Program-made: the position numbers and the translations under genes
Notes under the pieces: generated by a model
Seen by the model: only the letters and a program-made list of their open reading frames with translations
The model's database searches: none
Told to the model about the DNA's origin: nothing
Shown here: positions 45,101 through 52,740 of the stretch, in pieces
Position numbering within the stretch: the stretch's first letter is position 1
Layout of the letters: the number at the start of each line of letters is the position of its first letter
Assembly: GCF_900589395.1 (NCBI RefSeq)
Contig: NZ_UUIS01000044.1
Coordinates: 122,438-186,437 of the forward strand
DNA length: 64,000 bases
Source: Pseudomonas viridiflava
GTDB taxonomy: Bacteria > Pseudomonadota > Gammaproteobacteria > Pseudomonadales > Pseudomonadaceae
Direction: 5' to 3'

Positions 45101-45828
45101 TTGGCTTCGTGTTTGCCGAAGCTGGCCACCTGCACGTTGTTCAGATAGCCCTTGTTGATGATGTAGCGGGTGGAAACGGCATCGCCGATGAACACGTCGG
45201 CCTGGTCGAAGGCCACAGCGTTTATGGCGCTCTGGAATGACGGGTGGGTCTGGAGCGTTGCGCCCGGGTACATGGCCTGGATCTCGGTCGGTGGCAGGTA
45301 GTGATAGACCATGCTCAGGCGCATGCCCTTGAGGCCGTCGCTCAGCGAGCGGGTTTCTCCGGTGCGGGTCATCAGCACCGGCTGGTCGACGGCATAGGGG
45401 ATGGACAGGCTGACGTTGCGCTCTTTGGCTTCGAAGCCGTTGGCACTGCCCAGCAGGTCGATCTGGCCCTGCCTGAGGGCTTCGATGGCCGCGTTGCGGC
45501 TCTCGAAGCGCTGGACTGCGATCCGCACCCCCAGTGCCTGGGCAACGATTCCGGCATAGTCGGCCGTCACCCCTTCGTAGTCACGGCCCGAAAGCGTCAT
45601 GTCGAAGGGTGGGTAATCGGGGACAGAGGTGCCAAGGACCAGTGTTTGCCGGCTGCGTATCCATTGCCACTGTGCAGGGTCAAGCTTGACCTCGATGTGC
45701 GTCGGCCGTGAGCGCCCCAGCAGCTCAAGCGCAGGGGCGGCCATGACGCTGTTGTGCAGCGCGAGGGCCAGCAACAGGCCGGCGATCTGTTTGCAGCTGT
45801 TTTCAAGACACCTCGACATCCACTTCAC
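42196..45828 (-). CDS. Hybrid sensor kinase of the BvgS/RocS type
   Basis: This is a 1210-residue unorthodox sensor. After a signal/anchor (about 12-30), two periplasmic Venus-flytrap (SBP_bac_3) domains span about 45-275 and 295-520. A transmembrane helix lies at about 541-561. A PAS domain (about 585-700) and a HisKA domain with MSHEIRTPMNAVIG (His near 727) follow. HATPase motifs are NLVSNAIKFT and GAGLGLVICRH. A receiver domain with VMVDCNMPVMNGYE (Asp near 1018) and a C-terminal HPt with AHRIKGAAR (His near 1151) complete the relay. It starts directly after the regulator stop (GTG at 45828, or ATG at 45819). It matches the RocS2 position in P. aeruginosa, so it may govern fimbriae or surface functions through the RocA-like regulator. 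Confidence 0.93.
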   Translation of the reverse strand: MKWMSRCLENSCKQIAGLLLALALHNSVMAAPALELLGRSRPTHIEVKLDPAQWQWIRSRQTLVLGTSVPDYPPFDMTLSGRDYEGVTADYAGIVAQALGVRIAVQRFESRNAAIEALRQGQIDLLGSANGFEAKERNVSLSIPYAVDQPVLMTRTGETRSLSDGLKGMRLSMVYHYLPPTEIQAMYPGATLQTHPSFQSAINAVAFDQADVFIGDAVSTRYIINKGYLNNVQVASFGKHEANGFGFAVNSDNTRLLEIINRTLQAIAPADRFEISRRWGTNDQPMPGSPSLSLSPSEQRWIAAHPQVRIVVNENHAPLTFFDADGQFRGITADLLDLIRLRTGLRFEVQRSPDTRDMLRQIDQGQADMIGALMVSDEHAARLGLSRPWMDNTFVLVTRRNAPLAAWPLQMNGKRLAVARDSPLLSWLRSQHPDIVIVPIDNPMQALELLADERVDGAAVSLLSANYSLASGRLAQLLRITATLGDQPALIAMATAAQSVELRSILDKALTGIAPQDMAAINERWRTYNPNGVNWHEYQRLIYRIVAGAGLLLLALLVWNAWMRRQIHQRRLAERALGDQLQFMSTLLDGTPHPIYVRDREGLLRMCNDSYLRTFSATREDVINQCVTGGVLSDTGEAAEYAADYQQVMATDTPMILDRTLHIGERRLTIYHWILPFRDSLGDVQGIIGGWIDISDRRQLIDELQAAKEQADSANRAKSTFLATMSHEIRTPMNAVIGMLELALKRADQGHLDRAAIEVAYSSASDLLELIGDILDIARIESGHMALTPERANLRPLTESVVRVFDGLARQKNIDLHLHLDERLDTDVLIDPLRFKQVLSNLVSNAIKFTPVGEVRIDLQADASPHAGHQRLTLTVRDSGIGIAAADLQRLFEPFAQADNSGQMARSGAGLGLVICRHLCQMMGGSLTLDSQPGQGTCATLIMDLMLLEAPHGQALPVRAITPPDTGLYILVVDDHPANRLLLSQQLGYLGHRSEVAEQGEQGLQAWLRHDFDLVMVDCNMPVMNGYELTRAIRAREAAEQRVPCVIWGFTANALPEEVQRCRDAGMDDCLFKPIGLTALSEHLASFDSVRPGSHALPPFNPDSLHQLTGAHTEMTRRLLMQLLSSNQQDRQALAQRMDAGNYQGLGEMAHRIKGAARIIAATEVVNACDALELACNGQATPSQLKDCQRTLDAALHRLEQALDEHLRNL

Positions 45829-46455
45829 TCACACCAATTCATTGCGTTTAGCCATCTCGATAAGTTCTACCAGCGTCTTGGTCCTGAGCTTTTGCATGAG
45901 ACGGGTCTTGTAAGTACTGACGGTCTTGTTGCTGAGAAACATGCCCTTGGCAATTTCCTTGTTGGAGCGTCCCTGTGCAAACAGTTGCAATACCATCAAT
46001 TCGCGATCATTGACGAGTTTGAACAGTTCGATTTCGCTGGGGTTGCCATTTTCGCCGGGTGGGGTATTGAGGGCCTGGCTCGGGAAGTAATTGTAGCCCG
46101 ACAATACCGCCTTGACCGAACTGAGCAGCTCGCTGAGGTCTTCCTGCTTGCACACATAGCCGGCCGCCCCCGATTGCATGCAGCGAATGGCGAACAGGCT
46201 GGGGGTCTGCGAGGTGAGCACCAGGATTTTCGAGGGCAGCCCCATGGAGTTGAAGCGCGCCAGCACCTCCAGGCCATCGAGCTTGGGAATGCTGATGTCG
46301 AGAATGATCAGGTCGGGCATGCATTCACGCACCATTTGCATGGCATCGACGCCGTTATCGGTTTCACCGACCACTTCATAATTTTCGTTTTCAAGCAGCA
46401 TGCGCACGGCCAGGCGAATAACAGGATGGTCGTCGATGATAAAAACTGAGTTCAT
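45829..46455 (-). CDS. LuxR-type response regulator of the RocA/BvgA family
   Basis: This is a 208-residue regulator. The receiver domain (about 1-120) has the acidic pocket DDHP, phospho-acceptor Asp53 in LIILDISIPK and the conserved Lys in GYVCKQED. The C-terminal LuxR/NarL HTH (about 145-205) contains QGRSNKEIAKGMFLSNKTVSTYKTRL in part. It is encoded directly upstream of its sensor kinase with no gap. Like BvgA/EvgA it receives phosphate from the sensor's HPt. Its upstream region holds inverted TTTCCTA-type heptamers, the motif class recognised by BvgA, which suggests autoregulation. Confidence 0.92.
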   Translation of the reverse strand: MNSVFIIDDHPVIRLAVRMLLENENYEVVGETDNGVDAMQMVRECMPDLIILDISIPKLDGLEVLARFNSMGLPSKILVLTSQTPSLFAIRCMQSGAAGYVCKQEDLSELLSSVKAVLSGYNYFPSQALNTPPGENGNPSEIELFKLVNDRELMVLQLFAQGRSNKEIAKGMFLSNKTVSTYKTRLMQKLRTKTLVELIEMAKRNELV

Positions 46456-46545
46456 AATTCAATCCATACAGACAGCGAAGAAAGCGCGCACATTAGCTCA
46501 GATGTTTGGCAAGTCACATGAATGAACAGGGTGGGTTGATGTATA

Positions 46546-46559
46546 TAGGAAAGTTCCTA
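46546..46559. promoter_or_regulatory. Inverted heptamer site upstream of the RocA-like regulator
   Basis: TAGGAAA-GTTCCTA is an inverted heptamer pair about 90 bases before the regulator start. It resembles the TTTCCTA heptamers bound by BvgA, a homologue. A second pair lies at 46675-46688. A separate repeat TAACGTA-N6-TACGTTA lies at 46567-46586. Confidence 0.5.
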
Positions 46560-46674
46560 CAAGAATTAACGTATCGGCGTACGTTATCGTCCAGGTCCGG
46601 AACGAATGTTTAACGCTGTGTGCGAATGGCCAGTATGTAATGGAAAGGGACAGGCAGGGCTCGTTTATTGTTTT

Positions 46675-46688
46675 AAGGAAAAATCCTA
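46675..46688. promoter_or_regulatory. Second inverted heptamer site
   Basis: AAGGAAA-AATCCTA repeats the heptamer pattern of 46546-46559. A further single TTTCCTA follows at 46704-46710, within the last codons of the receiver gene. A clustered arrangement is typical of cooperative response-regulator binding. Confidence 0.45.
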
Positions 46689-46699
46689 CGTAAAAATAC

Positions 46700-47134
46700 T
46701 TAGTTTCCTACTTGCGGATCAGGCTCGCAGTCGACGTGATTTTCAGCAGCCGGCGCGTTCAGCAAGTGCAGCAGGTCAGGCCCGTGCAGCGGCTTGCTCA
46801 GGCAACCCAACAGCGGCAGGCCGCGCTGCCGGGCTGATTGTTCCAGCCCTTGCAGTTGCTCGGTGTTCAGGCCGCTGAGGAGAATGGCCTGCCGGGCCAG
46901 CCCCTTGCGCCAGGCGTGATCAATCACCTCCAGGCCGCCGATGTCCGGCAGGCACTGGTCGCACAGCAACAGGTCGTAGGGTTCAGGGCTGCGTTCAAGC
47001 GCAGCGAAGGCCTCGGCGGCCGTGAGTGCCGGGGTCAGCAGGTAATAGCCCTGGTTATTGAGCAGGATCTGGGTGGCGATCAGTTGAAAAGGGTGGTCTT
47101 CGACCAGCAGGATCCGCAGGTTGTGCTTGAACAT
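46700..47134 (-). CDS. Stand-alone receiver-domain protein
   Basis: This 144-residue protein consists of a receiver domain with little else. It starts MFKHNLRILLVEDHPFQLIA, with phospho-acceptor Asp59 in LLLCDQCLPD and the conserved lysine in CLSKPLHG. No output domain follows, only a short tail. It lies upstream of the RocA/RocS-type pair, where related Pseudomonas systems encode RocR-like proteins in which the same receiver is fused to an EAL phosphodiesterase. It may therefore be a RocR relative without its EAL half, or a phosphate sink for the sensor. The separate EAL gene at 48756-49919 is nearby. Confidence 0.85.
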   Translation of the reverse strand: MFKHNLRILLVEDHPFQLIATQILLNNQGYYLLTPALTAAEAFAALERSPEPYDLLLCDQCLPDIGGLEVIDHAWRKGLARQAILLSGLNTEQLQGLEQSARQRGLPLLGCLSKPLHGPDLLHLLNAPAAENHVDCEPDPQVGN

Positions 47135-47317
47135 GGGGTCTTCCGGCAGGTTCAGGGAGGGCGAAAATGGCAGGCGCTGCCGTCAAGGCCTGGCCTGGCT
47201 TTGCGGGGCGCGGGTAGGGCGCAGAATGGGGGGATTATTCAGGAGCGCTTGTCCAGGCGGCGATAGGATCTTTCTGACAGGTGTGTAGGGTGTTTCCGAA
47301 CTTGTGACGTGCTTTGA

Positions 47318-47354
47318 GGCGCAACGATGCAGGAAAATGCTGCATCGTTGCGCC
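47318..47354. terminator. Perfect 15-base inverted repeat after dgt
   Basis: GGCGCAACGATGCAG pairs without mismatch with CTGCATCGTTGCGCC across a 7-base loop, 6 bases beyond the dgt stop. No T run follows, so it may protect the RNA 3' end or pause transcription rather than terminate alone. Confidence 0.65.
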
Positions 47355-47360
47355 ATTGAG

Positions 47361-48692
47361 TCAGCGATGACCCGAGCCGCCGGTCATTTCCTGCGCCATC
47401 TCGCTGGCGTAGCTGTCGGTCATGCCGGCGATGAAGTCGATCATCCGCAAAAAGGCACTGTGCAGCGGCGCCTCCGGTGCCGGTGCGCTGCTGCCCAGTA
47501 GGTCGAGGATGCGCCGGTGCTTGAATGACGGCGTCCGGCCGCCAAACTGCTCCACGGCTGCGCCACAAAAGGCGTTGAGCAGCACTTCGAGGGTGGTGTA
47601 GGCGCCGATTTCGTGCAGGGTCTTGCGCTTGTCCTGGAAGATCTTCTTGCGTGCCATGTCCTTGGCACTGAGCACACAGCGTTTGGCCGGGCCGTGCATG
47701 TGCTCCACCAGGTCGCCCTCCAGGCTGCCATCGAGCAGGGCCTGCTGCTGGTTGACGAAGGCCCGGGCAGCGGCATTGGTCAGGTGTTCGATGGCCTTGC
47801 CACGCAGGATGGCCAGTTTGCGCCGCCGAGAGTCGTCAGGCCCCAGCTGCCGGTAGGTGTCAGGCAGGTCGTCACCGACCAGGTCCAGCAGCAGCGCCTC
47901 GACTTCAGCGTACTGCAACAGGTCCATTTCCAGGCCGTCTTCCAGGTCGATCAGGGCATAACAGATATCGTCGGCGGCCTCCATCAGGTACACCAGTGGG
48001 TGGCGGGCCCAGCGCTGGTCTTCGACTTGCGGGATGCCCAGCTTGTGGGCGATCTGCTCCAGCACCGGCAGTTCGCTCTGGTAGCAACCGAACTTGTGCT
48101 TCTTGTAGCCCAGCGAGTCGGCATGTCGCGCCGTCCAGGGGTACTTGAGGTAAGTGCCCAGGGTGGCGTAGGTCAGGCGCATGCCGCCGTCGAACTGGTG
48201 GTACTCCAGCTGGGTGAGCACCCGCAGGCCCTGGGCGTTGCCTTCGAAGTTGAGGAAGTCGTTGCGCTCGACCTCGCTCATGCCATCCAGCCAGCCGCGA
48301 CCGGCTGCCTGCCTGAACCAGTTGCGGATCGCGTCTTCGCCTGAATGGCCGAATGGCGGGTTACCGATGTCATGGGCCAGGCACGCCGACTGCACGATCA
48401 TTCCCAGGTCGCTTGGGTCACACCAGTCGGGCAGTTGCGAGCGCAGGGTTTCGCCCACCCGCATGCCCAGCGACCGGCCCACGCAGCTGACTTCCAGCGA
48501 GTGGGTCAGGCGGGTATGGATATGGTCGTTGCTCGACATCGGATGCACCTGGGTCTTGCGCCCCAGGCGGCGAAAGGCGCCGGAGAAGATAATCCGGTCA
48601 TGGTCCTTGTGGAACGGGCTGCGGCCCAGCTCCTGGGGACTGTGCAGCGGTTTGCCGAGTCGTTCGCGGTTAAGCAGGGTCTGCCAATCCAA
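47361..48692 (-). CDS. dgt: dGTP triphosphohydrolase-like HD-domain protein
   Basis: This is a 443-residue HD-family protein. It begins [21 protein letters not shown]-site residues are visible in [18 protein letters not shown] and [19 protein letters not shown] (about residues 115-135). It hydrolyses dNTPs to nucleosides and triphosphate, affecting nucleotide pools and sometimes phage defence. Length fits the long dGTPase-like subfamily common in Pseudomonas. It is the expected neighbour of the roc locus in P. aeruginosa. Exact nucleotide preference cannot be told. Confidence 0.9.
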   Translation of the reverse strand: MDWQTLLNRERLGKPLHSPQELGRSPFHKDHDRIIFSGAFRRLGRKTQVHPMSSNDHIHTRLTHSLEVSCVGRSLGMRVGETLRSQLPDWCDPSDLGMIVQSACLAHDIGNPPFGHSGEDAIRNWFRQAAGRGWLDGMSEVERNDFLNFEGNAQGLRVLTQLEYHQFDGGMRLTYATLGTYLKYPWTARHADSLGYKKHKFGCYQSELPVLEQIAHKLGIPQVEDQRWARHPLVYLMEAADDICYALIDLEDGLEMDLLQYAEVEALLLDLVGDDLPDTYRQLGPDDSRRRKLAILRGKAIEHLTNAAARAFVNQQQALLDGSLEGDLVEHMHGPAKRCVLSAKDMARKKIFQDKRKTLHEIGAYTTLEVLLNAFCGAAVEQFGGRTPSFKHRRILDLLGSSAPAPEAPLHSAFLRMIDFIAGMTDSYASEMAQEMTGGSGHR

Positions 48693-48755
48693 GGCCTTTG
48701 CTCCTGTGCGTGAAAGTTCTAGCTTCGACGTTCACACGCCTGGCTGCAAGCGCTG

Positions 48756-49919
48756 TCACCACCCGGCCGCATCAATGTCGATCAGCAGCAGGCGGCTGCC
48801 GGTGGCATAGAACTGCCCGGCGGTCATGCAGTATTGATTGGTGGTGGCATCGCGGTAAGTGGTAGACAGGATCAGGCGGCGCTCTTCCCAGCCTTCGGCA
48901 AGCAGGTGATAAAAATACGGTCGCCACGACCAGTTGTGGCCCAGGTAGCGCGCATCCGCCTGCCAGGCTCCATTGCGCCACTCCAGGTTCGGGGTCAGTT
49001 GTGTGCCGTGGCGGTCGCACTGGTAGAAGCGCAGCAGCCAGGGAAAGTCCTGTGGATGCGGCAGCGCGCTGACTGGCGCCTCATCCAGCGCCCAGCGTTG
49101 CAGCAGGCCCATCAGGCGGGCCAGTTGCTGGCGCAGGATCATCAGCCGCGCACGTTCGGCGACCTTTTGCAGCACGTAGCGATCACGCAGGGCGGCAAAG
49201 GTCGCTACGAAGGTGTCGGCGGCAAAGAAATGTTCCTGCGCGCGGGCAAACAGATAGCCCTGGACATAGCGCGCCCCGCATTCCAGCGCGAAATGCAGCT
49301 CGGCCTCGGTTTCCACGCCTTCGGCGATGATCCAGCAGCCGGTCTTCTCAGCCATCAGCGCCAGGGCCCGTACCACATCGCTGCTCGGGCCGCCGCGTGC
49401 GGCGGCCTGGAACAGGCGCATGTCGAGCTTGAGAATGTCCGGCTGCAAGGCCAGGACCCGGTCCAGTTGCGAATAGCCGGCGCCGAAATCGTCGATGGCG
49501 ATGCGAGCCCCGGCCCTGCGGTAGCGCTCGACGACCTCGCCCAGGCGCTGGCTGTCACCGCTCAGCTCGGTGATCTCGAACACCACTCGCTGCGGCGCAA
49601 CGCCGTGGCGCTCAAGCTGTTGCAGGCTGGGCAGGGGGTCGTCAGGTACGACGCTGCTGATCCAGCGTGGCGACATGTTCAGGCTCAAAAACCAGTCTGA
49701 CGGGGCGTCATGCAGCCGGCTCAAGGCATGGTCGCGGATGACCCGGTCCAGTTGGCGCAGCGTATCGCCTGGCAGCGTCGGATCGTTGAACAGCGGGCCG
49801 ACCGACTGCAGGTTGCCCTGCGCGTCGCGCAGTCGGCCCAAGGCTTCTATGCCGGCGATACGCCCCGTGGCGGTATCGATGAATGGCTGGAAGCAGGCAA
49901 TGGGTTGCCCCTCGATCAC
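48756..49919 (-). CDS. c-di-GMP phosphodiesterase, EAL domain with YkuI-like C-terminal domain
   Basis: This is a 387-residue protein. The N-terminal EAL domain (about 1-245) has its catalytic set apparently complete: GIEALGR (EAL at 25-27), SLNMSP, FEITE, IDDFGAGYS, LKLDM, EGVETEAE and QGYLF. The C-terminal part (about 280-385) has WSWRPYFYHLL and LSTTYRDATTNQYCMT, which resembles the PAS-like YkuI C-terminal sensory domain. It should degrade c-di-GMP to pGpG. There is no membrane segment. It may balance the diguanylate cyclase encoded at 37401-39797, but no direct link can be shown. Confidence 0.92.
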   Translation of the reverse strand: MIEGQPIACFQPFIDTATGRIAGIEALGRLRDAQGNLQSVGPLFNDPTLPGDTLRQLDRVIRDHALSRLHDAPSDWFLSLNMSPRWISSVVPDDPLPSLQQLERHGVAPQRVVFEITELSGDSQRLGEVVERYRRAGARIAIDDFGAGYSQLDRVLALQPDILKLDMRLFQAAARGGPSSDVVRALALMAEKTGCWIIAEGVETEAELHFALECGARYVQGYLFARAQEHFFAADTFVATFAALRDRYVLQKVAERARLMILRQQLARLMGLLQRWALDEAPVSALPHPQDFPWLLRFYQCDRHGTQLTPNLEWRNGAWQADARYLGHNWSWRPYFYHLLAEGWEERRLILSTTYRDATTNQYCMTAGQFYATGSRLLLIDIDAAGW

Positions 49920-49945
49920 GTAGTGCTCCTTAACAATTGACCGTG

Positions 49946-49992
49946 CACATAAAACAGCGCCCTGGGCATGGCCCAGGGCGCTGTTTTATGTG
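49946..49992. terminator. Perfect 22-base inverted-repeat terminator
   Basis: Two 22-base arms (beginning CACATAAAACAGCGCC and ending GGCGCTGTTTTATGTG) are exactly complementary across a 3-base ATG spacer. A and T runs lie inside the arms, so it can terminate on both strands. It separates the EAL gene from the three-gene membrane unit. Confidence 0.88.
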
Positions 49993-50054
49993 TGTTGCAA
50001 GATTGCAGCCAGAGCGCCGGGACAATCGGAACCGCAAGACCGGGCCCGGACGCC

Positions 50055-50411
50055 TCAGGGCTTGCGCATGCGGCTCTGGATCGCCATTTTGATCAGCGGC
50101 ATCAGCGTCACGCTCAACCTGACCAGGCGGCTCAGGCCGCCCGCACGTGCCGGGGCGGCACGCTCGCGACCGGTGCCTTTGCCACTGAGAAACCCCAGCA
50201 GTGCCACCGCCCCGACTCCCCACAACGGGGCATGGCGAATACCCAGGGTGCCTGGCAGGTTATGGGCCATGCCACGTACCCGACGCAGGGGTTGCAGCAT
50301 CTGGGTGGACTCGTGGCGGATTTCCTGGCGGTGCATCTCCATGCGCAGGCGGACCAGTGCCTTGCGCAACTCGCGCCGGGTATTGCCTTGATGTGATTTG
50401 GGTTCGCTCAT
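50055..50411 (-). CDS. Hypothetical basic protein of the YqjD/YqjE-type unit
   Basis: This 118-residue arginine-rich protein starts MSEPKSHQGNTRRELRKALV. A short hydrophobic segment (APLWGVGAVALLGFLSG, about residues 61-77) is flanked by basic regions. It overlaps the preceding phage-holin-like gene by four bases (ATGA) and is third in a unit with DUF883 and YqjE-type genes. This corresponds to the YqjK position in E. coli (yqjD-yqjE-yqjK). Sequence similarity to YqjK is not evident by eye. Membrane or ribosome association is inference from neighbours. Confidence 0.7.
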   Translation of the reverse strand: MSEPKSHQGNTRRELRKALVRLRMEMHRQEIRHESTQMLQPLRRVRGMAHNLPGTLGIRHAPLWGVGAVALLGFLSGKGTGRERAAPARAGGLSRLVRLSVTLMPLIKMAIQSRMRKP

Positions 50412-50800
50412 GGCAGCAGTCGCTCACGGTCATTGGCCAGTTCTTCGAGCGTTGCGCTGAACGGCGACGACTCGTCGAAGATCGCCGCCCGCATGCGCAG
50501 GGCAAAGAACAGCAGGGCCAGGAAATAGAACACACACAAACCGATGATGCCTACCATGCGGTAACTGTCCCACAGCACGATCAGCACCAGGGCCGAGAGA
50601 GCGGTGAGCAGCAACAGGGCAAACACCAGCGCCAGGCCTGCGAACAGCAAGAGGTGGAGGGTACGCGCCTTCTGCTCCTGCAATTCGATGCCGAACAGCT
50701 CGATATGGCTATGCAGCAGACCGGCGAACGCAGCGCCCAGACGCCTTGGAGAGGGGCCTTGTGCCGCCTTTGCTGCGGCGGCTTCCGTTTCCGGATTCAT
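50408..50800 (-). CDS. YqjE-type phage-holin-family membrane protein
   Basis: This is a 130-residue protein. An amphipathic N-terminal helix (about 18-48) is followed by two transmembrane helices (about 50-75 and 80-104: LLLFAGLALVFALLLLTALS, then MVGIIGLCVFYFLALLFFAL). This fits the YqjE / holin superfamily III pattern. It lies 4 bases after the DUF883 gene and overlaps the next gene. These small inner-membrane proteins are usually induced in stationary phase or by osmotic stress; the function is not established. Confidence 0.82.
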   Translation of the reverse strand: MNPETEAAAAKAAQGPSPRRLGAAFAGLLHSHIELFGIELQEQKARTLHLLLFAGLALVFALLLLTALSALVLIVLWDSYRMVGIIGLCVFYFLALLFFALRMRAAIFDESSPFSATLEELANDRERLLP

Positions 50801-50804
50801 GGCC

Positions 50805-51119
50805 TTAACGCCTGGAGGCCAGCAGGCCGATCAGGAACCCGGCACCGGCGGCGATGCCCACCGACTGCCAAGGATTGTTCTGCACGTAGTCTTCGGTGGC
50901 GATGACAGCCGCTTCACCACGCTGGCGCAAGGAATCTTCGGTCTGTTTCAGGGTTTCGCGAGCGCGCAGCAGGCTGTCCTTGATCTGTTCGCGCAGCAGG
51001 TCAGCCTGTTCACCGGCCAGCGAGGCCGTGTGGTCAAGCAGCTTTTCGGTATCGGCCACCAGAGTCTGGAAGTCGGCCAAAAGAATTTCCTGAGCGTTTT
51101 GAGGAGTACGGCGGGCCAT
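50805..51119 (-). CDS. ElaB/YqjD/DUF883-family membrane-anchored ribosome-binding protein
   Basis: This 104-residue protein has a long amphipathic helix (about residues 10-75, ending QTEDSLRQRGEAAVIATEDY). It finishes with the family motif NNPWQSVGIAAGAGFLIGLLASRR in parts: NPWQSVG, then a C-terminal transmembrane anchor. ElaB/YqjD proteins tether ribosomes to the inner membrane in stationary phase. The ATG at 51119 follows ACGGAGAAAACC on the minus strand; longer frames extend into non-conserved sequence. It is the first gene of the three-gene unit. Confidence 0.88.
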   Translation of the reverse strand: MARRTPQNAQEILLADFQTLVADTEKLLDHTASLAGEQADLLREQIKDSLLRARETLKQTEDSLRQRGEAAVIATEDYVQNNPWQSVGIAAGAGFLIGLLASRR

Positions 51120-51208
51120 GGTTTTCTCCGTGAAGTGCATGTAAGGGTTGAGAGTAGAGCGTTTCAAGGAAGGTTCATTTCGATTGCCATCAACGTGAAG
51201 CAGGGCAC

Positions 51209-51224
51209 TGGTACAGCTTTTGCT
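51209..51224 (+). promoter_or_regulatory. Sigma-54-type promoter upstream of the ammonium transporter
   Basis: TGGTACAGCTTTTGCT matches TGGCACG-N4-TTGCW with GG-N10-GC spacing (two differences). It predicts a leader of about 220 bases before the amt ATG. Nitrogen control by NtrC would fit, but no clear NtrC site was found in the short upstream stretch. Confidence 0.6.
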
Positions 51225-51456
51225 TCGCAATGGTGCGTCGAGCGATGTAGCTGCGCCAATCGGGCGCGGCGTCGGGCCCATACCCTACGCCAAAACTCTA
51301 AAAACCGAGAAATATCCGAAGCCTTTTTCACTTCATGCCCCTGCTCGGGGCACTGCCGATGGACCGGGGTATCCGCGTATTGCGCCAGTTCGGTGCGTGC
51401 GGGTTGAAGAATGTATTGCTTTGGTGCTTTCCAGAACCTGCAGGTCTGCCTTCCCG

Positions 51457-52665
51457 ATGGAAAATTTGCAAAGCGCCGTGGACACCCTGGTCCACGGATC
51501 CAACACTCTGTTCCTGCTGCTGGGCGCGGTCATGGTCCTGGCCATGCACGCCGGCTTTGCCTTCCTCGAAGTCGGCACCGTCCGCCAGAAGAACCAGGTC
51601 AATGCCTTGTCGAAGATCCTCAGTGATTTTGCCGTCTCGACCCTGGCCTATTTCTTCATCGGCTACTGGATTTCCTACGGTGTGACCTTCATGCAGCCGG
51701 CGGCGGTGCTCAATGCCGACCACGGCTATGGGCTGGTGAAGTTCTTCTTTTTGCTGACCTTTGCCGCGGCCATTCCGGCGATCATTTCCGGTGGCATTGC
51801 CGAGCGTGCGCGTTTCGTGCCACAGCTGTGCGCCACGGCGCTGATCGTGGCCTTTGTCTATCCGCTGTTCGAAGGCGTGGTGTGGAACGGCAACTACGGC
51901 TTGCAGGCCTGGTTGCAGGCGCGCTTCGGCGCCGGCTTCCATGACTTTGCAGGCTCCGTGGTGGTGCATGCCATGGGCGGCTGGCTGGCACTGGCGGCGG
52001 TGCTGCTGTTGGGACCGCGCAATGGTCGCTACCGCGACGGTCGCCTGGTGGCCTATCCACCCTCGAGCATTCCGTTTCTGGCCCTGGGCTCCTGGATCCT
52101 GATCGTCGGCTGGTTCGGTTTCAACGTGATGAGCGCCCAGACCTTGCCGGCGGTGAGCGGCCTGGTGGCGGTCAACTCGTTGATGGCCATGGTCGGCGGC
52201 ACGGTGGCAGCCCTGCTGGTGGGGCGTAACGACCCGGGCTTTCTGCACAACGGTCCGCTGGCCGGACTGGTGGCGATCTGCGCCGGTTCCGACCTCATGC
52301 ACCCGGTGGGTGCGCTGGTGACCGGTGTGATGGCCGGCGCGCTGTTCGTCTGGACCTTCACGGCCGCCCAGGTGCGCTGGAAAATCGACGATGTGCTGGG
52401 TGTCTGGCCCTTGCATGGCCTGTGTGGCGTGTGGGGTGGCATTGCCTGCGGCATTTTTGGCCAGCAAGCGTTGGGCGGACTGGGCGGTGTGAGCCTGATC
52501 AGCCAGTTGATCGGCACCGGCCTGGGCGTGGTGGTGGCACTGGTCGGCGGCTTTGCCGTCTACGGCGGGCTCAAGCTGATGGTCGGCCTGCGTTTGAACC
52601 AGGAAGAGGAGTACTACGGTGCCGATCTGTCGATTCACAAGATCGGCGCGGTCAGCCAGGACTGA
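51457..52665 (+). CDS. amt: Ammonium transporter, Amt family
   Basis: This is a 402-residue protein with about 11 membrane helices. Conserved pore and family features include AMHAGFAFLEVGTVRQKN, FAGSVVVHAMGGWLALA (first pore histidine region), WFGFNVMSA and WPLHGLCGVWGGIACG (second histidine). The ATG at 51457 was chosen because it starts the conserved N terminus (MENLQSAVDTL). No glnK precedes it, unlike the usual glnK-amtB pair, so this is likely a secondary ammonium transporter. Its signal-sequence-like N-terminal helix is not obvious. Confidence 0.93.
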   Translation: MENLQSAVDTLVHGSNTLFLLLGAVMVLAMHAGFAFLEVGTVRQKNQVNALSKILSDFAVSTLAYFFIGYWISYGVTFMQPAAVLNADHGYGLVKFFFLLTFAAAIPAIISGGIAERARFVPQLCATALIVAFVYPLFEGVVWNGNYGLQAWLQARFGAGFHDFAGSVVVHAMGGWLALAAVLLLGPRNGRYRDGRLVAYPPSSIPFLALGSWILIVGWFGFNVMSAQTLPAVSGLVAVNSLMAMVGGTVAALLVGRNDPGFLHNGPLAGLVAICAGSDLMHPVGALVTGVMAGALFVWTFTAAQVRWKIDDVLGVWPLHGLCGVWGGIACGIFGQQALGGLGGVSLISQLIGTGLGVVVALVGGFAVYGGLKLMVGLRLNQEEEYYGADLSIHKIGAVSQD

Positions 52666-52671
52666 AAAAAC

Positions 52672-52705
52672 GGCCGGTGTTTTCGCTCAGCGCGCCCGGC
52701 CTTTT
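52672..52705 (+). terminator. Terminator after amt
   Basis: GGCCGG pairs with CCGGCC across an 18-base loop, followed by TTTT, 6 bases beyond the amt stop. It directly abuts the first BenR/XylS-type site of the ben promoter. Confidence 0.7.
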
Positions 52706-52740
52706 GCGAGATATGGATAGAGGTCTGCACGAACTGGATA
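52705..52740 (+). promoter_or_regulatory. BenR/XylS-type tandem operator of the ben operon
   Basis: Two direct repeats of TGCA-N6-GGNTA are present: TGCGAGATATGGATA (52705-52719, one mismatch) and TGCACGAACTGGATA (52726-52740, perfect). The six-base gap gives the 21-base period known for XylS at Pm. The proximal site would overlap the -35 region, and TACCAT at 52763-52768 fits as -10. Confidence 0.8.
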
